Shown piece after piece: positions 1 through 6,383 of a DNA stretch of 7,347 nucleotides. The DNA lies in the NCBI GenBank assembly GCA_028293365.1, contig JAQGOX010000188.1:1-7347 (forward strand), written 5' to 3'. Position numbers and translations under genes: made by a program. This DNA comes from Verrucomicrobiales bacterium (GTDB lineage Bacteria > Verrucomicrobiota > Verrucomicrobiia > Limisphaerales > SXQI01). The notes beneath the pieces were generated by a model that was not told where the DNA came from, did not search any database, and was given only the letters and a program-made list of their open reading frames with translations. Position 1 is the stretch's first letter. Each line of letters opens with the position of its first letter.

Positions 1-1
1 T

Positions 2-265
2 AATTCGAATTCACCGGATGGTCGCGATCATTGGCCTTATTGCTATACAGCTCTTATTGCTGGCGCGGGAATTCGCCGCGGCGCGCTTTATGGCAAGTCT
101 GACGCCACTGGCTCCTCCCCAGCGGAAACGCCGGTGCATCCAACGCAGTTGCTGGCAACGATCTATCATGCGATGGGAATCAATCCGCACACGATTGTGC
201 ACAATCATTTGAATCAGCCGCGCGAATTGGTGCAAGCCGAGCCGATTCCGGCCCTGTTCGGTTGA
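2..265 (+). CDS. DUF1501 family protein, C-terminal part (5' end outside window)
   Basis: This is an open frame entering from the left edge, 87 codons to a TGA at 263-265; the start lies upstream of the window. The C-terminal signature of DUF1501 (PF07394, alkaline-phosphatase/sulfatase-like fold) is readable: GRDHWP at partial residues 7-12, then a glycine-rich AGAGIRRGALYGKSD segment, then the closing block HPTQLLATIYHAMGI followed by NPHT and the terminal PIPALFG. Full-length family members are usually over 400 residues and often carry a Tat signal, so only about a fifth is present. In Planctomycetes and Verrucomicrobia these genes commonly sit beside DUF1549/DUF1553 cytochrome-like, PPC-domain and WD40 genes, as here. 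The substrate is unknown; hydrolase activity is suggested by the fold only. The family call is firm from this tail, the function is not. Confidence 0.85.
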   Translation, partial: NSNSPDGRDHWPYCYTALIAGAGIRRGALYGKSDATGSSPAETPVHPTQLLATIYHAMGINPHTIVHNHLNQPRELVQAEPIPALFG

Positions 266-282
266 TTCGACCTGCTGATATT

Positions 283-2721
283 ATGGTGTTTAGCTCTTTT
301 CTAATCCGGCGATACCGTGTCGCTGCATGTTCATGGGCCGCGCTCTTTGCGGCTGCCGCTTATGCGCAACCGGTACCTAAACTCAATTCCATTTCGAAAG
401 AATGGGTTCAGCGGGGCGGCACTTTTGAAATTGCTCTGTCTGGTGAGAATTTCGCCGCCGCCACCAATATTCTCATCAGTGGCGAACGCGGAGTTTCGGG
501 AGAATGGATCGCCACCCCTCCGACTCCGGTTCCGATTGAGTCAAGCGCCAGTGGCATTTCGAGTATTGTTCCCGACGACGGAAAATCGCGCCGGATCAAG
601 CTTGCGGTCGCCTCGGATGCGCCCCTTGGAGTTCGGGAGATTCGCTTCGGCGGTCCGAACGGAGTCTCCAATCCGATCAATGTGAACGTCGGTTACCTTC
701 CGGAAATCGAGGAGACCGCTGACAATAATTCATTGGAACACGCCCAGCTTGTATCTTTGCCAGCGATTATTTCGGGACATGTTTCCGCCTCTGCGCAGAG
801 TGATTATTTTCGATTTAAAGCCAGTCCTGGGAACCCAATCGTATTTGATGTGATGGCAGCGCGCATTGGATCGCCGCTCGATTCGTCCGTCGCTGTTCTT
901 GATAAGGGGGGCAAGGAATTAGCGCGCAACGAGGACGCAAAAGGTTTGGATTCGGTCCTGACCTTCAATGCGCCGGCCGAAGGGGAATATATTTTCACGA
1001 TTCGAGATTTTCGCTACCAGGGCGCTGGCGACTATCGTTACCGTATCACAGCCGGGTCGCTTCCATATGTGGAACATGTTTTCCCGTTCGGCGGTCAACG
1101 GGGCCGTGACGCTACGATTACGCTGAACGGACCGAATATCGATGCATCGTCGAAGCTCACCTTGCATCTTGATCCGGCTGCAAAGTTGGGACAGGACGAG
1201 ATTCGAGTTTCCACCGCGAAAGGATTATCGAGCCCATTTCTATTCGACATCAGCGATCTTCCCGATTTCAACGAGAGTGAGCCAAACACAGCGCTGGATC
1301 AGGCCGATCTTGTGACGTTGCCGGTCGCTATCAACGGACGACTTCAAGCTGAGAACGATTACGACGCTTTTAAATTTCACGGAAATAAAGATGACACCTT
1401 CATTTTTGATGTCATCGCAAGCCGGTATGGATCAAAGCTCGATGCTTTATTGACGCTGACCGATGATCGCGGGAATGTTCTCCAACGAAACGACGACAGT
1501 GCCGGGGAGGACGCTCGCATCGAATATAAATTCCCGGAATCGGCCGACTATATTCTTATCATCGAAGATTTGCTGCATCGGGGAGGCGATTCGTATTCAT
1601 ACAGAATCACTGCCCGGCGCCCACAACCGAATTTTGTGGTGCGATGTATTTCTGATACGCCACGCATTCGCAGGCATGGACGGTTTCCGGTCCGTTGCGA
1701 GGTGACGCGCATGACTGGTTTCGGTGGCGTAGTTCGGGTCGAATTTTCGGATTTACCCGCGGGTATTTATAGTGAACCACTCTTACTCACGCCTTCGTCG
1801 CCGGCTGGCGGAATGATTCTTTTGACCTGCTCGGCTGATGCGCCGCTGGGCACTTTTCCTTTGAAACTCATCGCGACCGGCGAAATAAATGGCAAAATGG
1901 TCACGCGCGGTGTGGAAATTAACGAAGGTGATCGCCGGGTGAAAGCAGGTTATTTAACTGTATTACCGGAAGCACCATTTGCGGTCGATGCCACGACACT
2001 GGCTGCGTTTATCGAGCAGGAACAAACGGCGCCGGTGGATGCCATTGTCGAGCGGCGTCACGGTTTCGCGGGCGAGATCAAAATTACCGTTGAAGGATTT
2101 TCCGCTGGTCGCGAACCTGCAACCAGGAGCTTCGATTTCCAGCCGATCACGGTGAAAGGGAATGAAGTTTCAGGAATTATCAATCTGCGGACCAAACTGG
2201 ATAGCGAGATAGGGACCCGCGCCGCGATCGTTCGTGCGGAGGCAACTGTGGACGGCTCGACTGTGGTTGAGTATAGCACCTCCTTCGCGCTTGCCACCAA
2301 AGAATTGCCGTTCGTATTGCGGACGAGTCTAACGAAACTTGCTGTGACTGCATTGCCACCTGGCTCTCAGTCGGCTGCGTCAGAAGCAGCTTTCACATCG
2401 AAGGTCGAACGCCGCGCTGGGTTCAACGGTGAAGTGGTTATCGCGGTTGAGGGAATTCCTGCCGGGGTGACAGTGATGGCTGACAAAATCCCAGCCTCCG
2501 GAGGTGAAGCGCCGATCAAACTGGTTGCGACCGATAAGGCGGCGATCGGGAAGGATGTTGCGCTTACCGTTACGGGAACGGGTGTTTTTAATGATCGAAC
2601 CTACCGCCAGAAAGCGCCTCCGGTGACGCTCACCGTCAATGCTCCGGAAGCGGTCGAAATGAAGACAGCCGAAGTCAAAACTGAAGTTAAGACTGCGGAC
2701 GCGAAGCTGGCCAAACCTTGA
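283..2721 (+). CDS. Secreted multidomain protein with two PPC domains and Ig-like modules
   Basis: This is a predicted exported protein of about 812 residues, using ATG 283. A signal peptide covers residues 1-28: an n-region with RRYR, an alanine-rich core, and a likely cut after AYA before QPVPK. In order it shows a TIG/IPT-like module (~33-138), PPC domain 1 (~143-258), a second TIG-like module (~259-325), PPC domain 2 (~328-445, opening with the typical ESEPN), three related Ig-like modules (~451-786) and a Lys/Glu/Ala/Thr tail (787-812). PPC domains (PF04151) are non-catalytic beta-sandwiches of secreted proteins; no protease or other catalytic motif is visible, so a binding or scaffold role is inferred. 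An in-frame TTG at 262 overlaps the DUF1501 stop (TTGA) and would add seven residues; I prefer ATG 283 because it gives a compact signal peptide. Neither start has a Shine-Dalgarno sequence. The gene is probably co-transcribed with its neighbours. Confidence 0.85.
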   Translation: MVFSSFLIRRYRVAACSWAALFAAAAYAQPVPKLNSISKEWVQRGGTFEIALSGENFAAATNILISGERGVSGEWIATPPTPVPIESSASGISSIVPDDGKSRRIKLAVASDAPLGVREIRFGGPNGVSNPINVNVGYLPEIEETADNNSLEHAQLVSLPAIISGHVSASAQSDYFRFKASPGNPIVFDVMAARIGSPLDSSVAVLDKGGKELARNEDAKGLDSVLTFNAPAEGEYIFTIRDFRYQGAGDYRYRITAGSLPYVEHVFPFGGQRGRDATITLNGPNIDASSKLTLHLDPAAKLGQDEIRVSTAKGLSSPFLFDISDLPDFNESEPNTALDQADLVTLPVAINGRLQAENDYDAFKFHGNKDDTFIFDVIASRYGSKLDALLTLTDDRGNVLQRNDDSAGEDARIEYKFPESADYILIIEDLLHRGGDSYSYRITARRPQPNFVVRCISDTPRIRRHGRFPVRCEVTRMTGFGGVVRVEFSDLPAGIYSEPLLLTPSSPAGGMILLTCSADAPLGTFPLKLIATGEINGKMVTRGVEINEGDRRVKAGYLTVLPEAPFAVDATTLAAFIEQEQTAPVDAIVERRHGFAGEIKITVEGFSAGREPATRSFDFQPITVKGNEVSGIINLRTKLDSEIGTRAAIVRAEATVDGSTVVEYSTSFALATKELPFVLRTSLTKLAVTALPPGSQSAASEAAFTSKVERRAGFNGEVVIAVEGIPAGVTVMADKIPASGGEAPIKLVATDKAAIGKDVALTVTGTGVFNDRTYRQKAPPVTLTVNAPEAVEMKTAEVKTEVKTADAKLAKP
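1717..2640 (+). repeat. Three diverged Ig-like modules within the PPC protein
   Basis: The C-terminal third of the PPC protein contains three similar units of about 110 residues. Each has a Gly-Phe-x-Gly turn followed by a beta strand and an acidic/glycine turn: GFGGVVRVEFSDLPAGI (from residue 479, counting from ATG 283), GFAGEIKITVEGFSAG (from 594) and GFNGEVVIAVEGIPAGV (from 713). Modules two and three also share ERR just before the turn. Modules one and three have an APLGTF/AAIGKD-type segment before the last strands. The pattern fits internal duplication of an Ig-like fold with strong divergence. The coordinates run from the first motif to the end of the third module; module borders are approximate. 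Confidence 0.6.
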
Positions 2722-2731
2722 TTTTTTTCAG

Positions 2732-4120
2732 ATGCAACGTCTATTGATTCAACTTCCGAAAACCGCCGCTCTCAGGTTGCTCGCGGTAGTCGCTACAGTC
2801 CTGGTCGCTCGCGCTGAAGATGCGAAGCCAGTGAGCTATTATCACGATATCGTGCCGGTCTTCAAACGCAGTTGCACAGGGTGCCATCATCCGGGCAAGC
2901 TAAAGGGCGATTTCGACCTGACCACGCACGCGGCCTTAAAGAAAGGGGGCAAACATGGCGTGGAATTCAAGGCAGGAGATCCCGCTGGCAGCCGATTGAT
3001 TGAAGAGATTTCGGGTGAAGAACCGTCGATGCCCAAAGAGGGTGACCCGCTGAGCAAAGAGGAAATCGCGTTAATCACCCGTTGGGTCAAAGAGGGTGCA
3101 AGCGACGATACCCCGAGCGATCAACTCAACCCATTCAAACTTACCGCCCCGCCGGTTTATCCGGCTCCTTCCGTCATATCCGCGCTCGCCTATTCGCCTG
3201 ACGGAAACATTTTGGCTGTATCGGGCTATCACGAAGTCCTGTTGCACAAACCTGACGGTTCGGGATTGATTGCCCGGCTAGTGGGGGAATCCACTCGTAT
3301 CGAGTCTCTTGCATTTTCCCAGGATGGGAAATTGCTCGCGGTGAGTGGAGGCGCGCCCGCATTGTTCGGAGAAATCCAGATTTGGGATGTGACGTCACAC
3401 GCTCTTTTGCATTCCTATAAGGTTTCCGCGGATTCGCTTTATGGTGTGGCCTTTTCTCCGGATGCCAAGCGGGTCTCATTCGGCGGAGCCGACAAATCAG
3501 TCCGGATTCTCGCTGTGGATGACGGCAAAGAACTGATGAAGTTCGATAATCATAGCGACTGGGTTTTTGGAACTTTGTTTACCGTAGATGGCAAACGTTT
3601 GTTGACCGGCAGTCGGGACCGTTCCATGAAGTTGATTAATCCGGAGAATGGCCAGTTTATCGATGACATTAACAAGCTTTTGGAAAACGTCCTCTGTATC
3701 GCCCGAAATCCCAAAGAGGATGTCGTAATTTATGGTGGAGAGCAGGGGACAGCTCGCATTTATAAAATTGCGGAGAACCAGGGCCGGACGGCGGCAAACA
3801 ATGACGTCAATCTGGTGCGTGAATTGGAACGCATGCCTGGGGCGATTCACGCTGTTGCCTATAGTCTCGATGGGGCTCAAGTGGCACTCGGCGGCATCGG
3901 CGGAGAAGTGCGGGTTTACAAAACAGCCGATGGTGCGCGCACTATGACGCTAAAAGGCCACGAGGGTGCGGTATTCGCATTAGCGTACAATCCGGCCAAA
4001 CCGCAAATTGCCACAGGCGGCTATGAAGGGAAGATCCGTCTTTTCGATTCGGCCAAAGGCGATCTGGAGAAAGCGTTCATACCTTTCCCGATAAAGGAAA
4101 CACAGGTCGCAGGTAAATGA
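2732..4120 (+). CDS. Cytochrome c domain / WD40 beta-propeller fusion protein
   Basis: This is a 462-residue predicted exported haem protein. An N-terminal signal peptide ends near residue 28 (VARA before EDAKP). A planctomycete-type cytochrome c domain follows (~33-123), with the covalent haem motif CTGCH at 48-52 and a downstream SMPKEGDPLS segment in which Met100 is a plausible axial ligand. A linker rich in Pro (~125-146) leads to seven WD40-like units at about 147-182, 187-228, 233-270, 275-313, 315-362, 370-407 and 409-447, enough for one closed propeller. Recurrent features are SPDG/SPDA turns and strand ends such as IQIWD, VRVYK and IRLFD; unit six to seven has a classic GHEGAV start. 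The gene lies 10 bp after the PPC gene and ends 24 bp from the convergent glycerate kinase. ATG 2732 is preceded by a T-rich stretch rather than a Shine-Dalgarno sequence. Electron transfer or c-type haem binding outside the cytoplasm is inferred; partner and substrate are unknown. Confidence 0.9.
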   Translation: MQRLLIQLPKTAALRLLAVVATVLVARAEDAKPVSYYHDIVPVFKRSCTGCHHPGKLKGDFDLTTHAALKKGGKHGVEFKAGDPAGSRLIEEISGEEPSMPKEGDPLSKEEIALITRWVKEGASDDTPSDQLNPFKLTAPPVYPAPSVISALAYSPDGNILAVSGYHEVLLHKPDGSGLIARLVGESTRIESLAFSQDGKLLAVSGGAPALFGEIQIWDVTSHALLHSYKVSADSLYGVAFSPDAKRVSFGGADKSVRILAVDDGKELMKFDNHSDWVFGTLFTVDGKRLLTGSRDRSMKLINPENGQFIDDINKLLENVLCIARNPKEDVVIYGGEQGTARIYKIAENQGRTAANNDVNLVRELERMPGAIHAVAYSLDGAQVALGGIGGEVRVYKTADGARTMTLKGHEGAVFALAYNPAKPQIATGGYEGKIRLFDSAKGDLEKAFIPFPIKETQVAGK

Positions 4121-4144
4121 TCGGATTTCCTGCGCATTTTTGCA

Positions 4145-5269
4145 TCAAGGTGAGGGGAGGTCCACAATCTCGCTTGCGGAGTGATTTGCAAGTTTGGCGA
4201 GCCAGTACTTCGGATTGGATTTTGCTTCTTGAATTGTCGTAAGATTGGGATGGATTCCGAAGGTCCTTGTAAAATTTCGATTCGGGGTTCCAGAGCTGGC
4301 AATGAGATTTCCAGCCAGACCGATACAGGTAATCTTTTTCTCCGCGCAAAGCCTCGCGATTTCGCCGACACCTTTTCCCATCAATGTGGATGCATCTATG
4401 GCACCTTCGGCGGTCACCACGAGGTCGACGTGCCGCAGTCGTTCCTCCAGTCGGGCGAGGCGGGCGAATAGATCGAATCCAGGCTCGAAACGGCCTTCCA
4501 GGAACGCGCGAAGACCAAATCCAAGTCCTCCGGCAGCGCCGGTGCCCGGTTCATTGGCGTAATCGATTCCGAATTGCTGATAGATTGTATCGGCTAATTG
4601 TCCCAGCGCAGCTTCAGCTTTGGCCATATCCTCAAGTTTGAGTCCTTTTTGCGGTCCATATATTCGACTCGCCCCGGTTGGCCCCAAAAACGGATTTTGG
4701 ACATCGACCGCGATAATTAATTCATTGAATAATTTCCCCGCGGCAGGGTTTATTGATTGCAGGCGCGTCAATTCGGTCCAGTGGAGGATTTCCACTCCAT
4801 GGGGATCGAGAAATTGCCAACCCAATGCGCGGGCCATTCCGAATCCACCGTCATTCGTGGCGCTTCCACCAATTCCGGCGTAACAGGTTTTCGCGCCGCT
4901 GAGAGAAGCGGCCTGAAACAGGGCTCCTAATCCGAAGGTATCAAGTTCGAATGGATGGAATTTTCCGACTGGAAGCAGTGCAAGACCGATTGACTGCACG
5001 GTTTCAATGACCGCGGTGCGGTTTTGTTCCTGAAGCCACCAGGTTGCCGTGCGAGGACGGCCAGCCGCATCGCTGGTTTCTACGGACCGGGCACTCGCTC
5101 CCTCGAGGTCGCTCATAACCGGGCCAAAGCCGTCTCCACCGTCGCTCATTGGCAGAAGATCAAGGTGGTCCTGCGGTCTGGCTTCGCGCCAGCCCCGCGC
5201 AATAGCGTCCGCCGCTTCGGCGGCAGTCAAGGTGCCCTTAAATTTATCAGGAACAATAAGTACTCTCAT
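4145..5269 (-). CDS. Glycerate kinase (GlxK/GarK family)
   Basis: This is a 374-residue cytosolic enzyme of the glycerate kinase family (PF02595), which phosphorylates D-glycerate with ATP, giving 2-phosphoglycerate in the E. coli GarK/GlxK members, and so feeds glycerate from glyoxylate, serine or sugar-acid breakdown into glycolysis. Family blocks visible in order are PDKFKGTLTA (7-16), PMSDGGDG (40-47), GIGGSATNDGG (132-142), DVQNPFLGP (189-197), YGPQKG (204-209), GTGAAGGLGFG (242-252) and TAEGAID (286-292), followed by GKG (298-300). The length is normal and there is no frameshift. ATG 5269 starts directly at the conserved MRVLIVPDKFKG, so the start is secure, although no good Shine-Dalgarno sequence precedes it. 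It is a single gene on the minus strand between two plus-strand units, with no glyoxylate or glucarate gene beside it. The exact product (2- or 3-phosphoglycerate) cannot be settled from sequence. Confidence 0.95.
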   Translation of the reverse strand: MRVLIVPDKFKGTLTAAEAADAIARGWREARPQDHLDLLPMSDGGDGFGPVMSDLEGASARSVETSDAAGRPRTATWWLQEQNRTAVIETVQSIGLALLPVGKFHPFELDTFGLGALFQAASLSGAKTCYAGIGGSATNDGGFGMARALGWQFLDPHGVEILHWTELTRLQSINPAAGKLFNELIIAVDVQNPFLGPTGASRIYGPQKGLKLEDMAKAEAALGQLADTIYQQFGIDYANEPGTGAAGGLGFGLRAFLEGRFEPGFDLFARLARLEERLRHVDLVVTAEGAIDASTLMGKGVGEIARLCAEKKITCIGLAGNLIASSGTPNRNFTRTFGIHPNLTTIQEAKSNPKYWLAKLANHSASEIVDLPSP

Positions 5270-5352
5270 TCTGGTTTGGAGCCTGAGACCAATGTTTGCT
5301 TTTCATCGGTTCGGGTTCAAACTGGCAGAGTCACCGCAACGAGACCAACATT

Positions 5353-5381
5353 TTGTTAGTCTTGCCCATGTGCTGGATTAT
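5353..5381 (+). promoter_or_regulatory. Candidate sigma-70-type promoter for cdsA
   Basis: In the divergent region between the glycerate kinase and cdsA, TTGTTA (5353-5358) and GATTAT (5376-5381) are separated by 17 bp. Each matches its consensus hexamer at 4 of 6 positions. It would leave a leader of roughly 65 nt before ATG 5453. The match is weak and could be chance; the rest of 5270-5452 shows no clear operator, riboswitch or strong hairpin. Confidence 0.3.
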
Positions 5382-5452
5382 TTCGCGACCGCAGGCGGTT
5401 GGAACTTTCACTCGACACATGTTTGCGACAATCGTTAGGTTCCTTTCCCGCA

Positions 5453-6364
5453 ATGTCCGCTGAAACAAATGCCAAACCGACCGCAGTGCCGAAATCGATT
5501 ATATTCGTGCGGCGGTTGATTAGTTCTGTCGCGCTTTGGACGATCGTGTTGCTCTCAATTTTTGCGAGCAACCGGCTCCTCTCTTCCTTTTTGTTCCTGC
5601 TCATCATGATGACGGTTGCCGGCCTGGGATTGATGGAGTTTTACAACCTCGTGCGACGGCGAGGTTTGGTCTGCTTTAAAGGTTGGGGGATCTTCGGAGG
5701 GTTGCTCCTAATGGGCAGCACGTTCTTTTATACGTCCGGCCTGTTTGTCGGAGAGAAACCTCCCTCTGGAGTGAACGATTTCGAAACCAGCTTCCTGATT
5801 CTGTTCGTCCTTGGGCTATGCATCCGCCAATTCCTTTCCAAAAGCAATACAGCCGGCATTCTTGCCATTTCGACGACGTTGTTTGGGCTGTTTTACGTAC
5901 CCTGGCTGCTGAATTTCATTCAAAAGATCAATTTTTTCCCCGACGTCCACGGACAATACTATGTGCTGTATTTCATACTTGTGACGAAATTCAGCGATCT
6001 CGGGGCCTACGTCACGGGCTCACTCATTGGAAAGCATAAAATGATCCCGCGAATCAGTCCTGGTAAGACCTGGGAGGGATTTGGAGGCGCGATTGTGATT
6101 TCGACTGCCGTGAGCGTGACTTATGCGCATTTTATGGGAGCACGGCTTGTGGGAATGAACCTTACACATGCGATTATCCTGGGGGTAATTCTGAGCTGTG
6201 CGGCCGTTGTTGGGGATCTAATTGAGTCACTGTTCAAACGGGAAGCGGGCGTAAAGGATTCCGGCCGGTTTTTTCCGGGCATCGGCGGAATTCTCGACTT
6301 AATGGACAGCCTCCTCTTTAATGCCCCACTCATGTATCTATATCTGCGGCATATTTTAACTTGA
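5453..6364 (+). CDS. cdsA: Phosphatidate cytidylyltransferase (CDP-diacylglycerol synthase)
   Basis: This is a 303-residue inner-membrane enzyme that converts phosphatidic acid and CTP into CDP-diacylglycerol, the precursor of all major phospholipids. The N-terminal half is a series of hydrophobic segments (about 22-38, 43-62, 78-97, 113-127, 134-153, 169-180), with more at 211-228 and 238-256. Conserved family blocks are SDLGAY (181-186), RISPGKTWEG (200-209) and the C-terminal signature SLFKREAGVKDSGRFFPG onward (259-285). In that signature the canonical PGHGG is PGIGG and the usual DRxD is DLMD. Lys262, Arg263, Lys268, Asp269, Asp282 and Asp285 are retained, so the enzyme is probably active. 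I chose ATG 5453; an in-frame TTG at 5399 would add 18 non-hydrophobic residues with no family similarity that I recognise. It lies 19 bp before dxr, as in the common uppS-cdsA-dxr-rseP order, but uppS is not adjacent. Confidence 0.93.
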   Translation: MSAETNAKPTAVPKSIIFVRRLISSVALWTIVLLSIFASNRLLSSFLFLLIMMTVAGLGLMEFYNLVRRRGLVCFKGWGIFGGLLLMGSTFFYTSGLFVGEKPPSGVNDFETSFLILFVLGLCIRQFLSKSNTAGILAISTTLFGLFYVPWLLNFIQKINFFPDVHGQYYVLYFILVTKFSDLGAYVTGSLIGKHKMIPRISPGKTWEGFGGAIVISTAVSVTYAHFMGARLVGMNLTHAIILGVILSCAAVVGDLIESLFKREAGVKDSGRFFPGIGGILDLMDSLLFNAPLMYLYLRHILT

Positions 6365-6383
6365 ACGCTGGGATTCTTTTTTG

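Noticed and set aside
328..330. Lipobox-like VAAC near the start of the PPC protein (Cys16 from ATG 283)
   Set aside because: The hydrophobic core lies after the cysteine, not before it, and a standard AYA/QP cleavage site follows; a lipoprotein signal does not fit.
4121..4144. Bidirectional terminator between the convergent genes
   Set aside because: The 24-bp gap holds only a 3-bp stem around TTTTT (GCATTTTTGC type); this is too weak to call a terminator.
5270..5345. Possible tRNA-like stretch, suggested by GGTTCGGGTTCAAAC
   Set aside because: The T-loop-like TTCAAAC has no complementary 5-bp stem around it, and no acceptor stem or anticodon arm can be drawn on either strand.
5270..5350. 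Minus-strand promoter for the glycerate kinase (TTGAAC, 17 bp, AAACAT)
   Set aside because: The -10 hexamer matches consensus at only three positions; too weak to list as a feature.
4181..5359. Plus-strand open frames across the glycerate kinase
   Set aside because: They are antisense to a gene with clear family motifs throughout and show no recognisable domains of their own.
5399..5452. TTG 5399 as start of cdsA
   Set aside because: It adds 18 residues with no recognisable family similarity and uses a rarer start codon; ATG 5453 gives a normal CdsA N-terminus.
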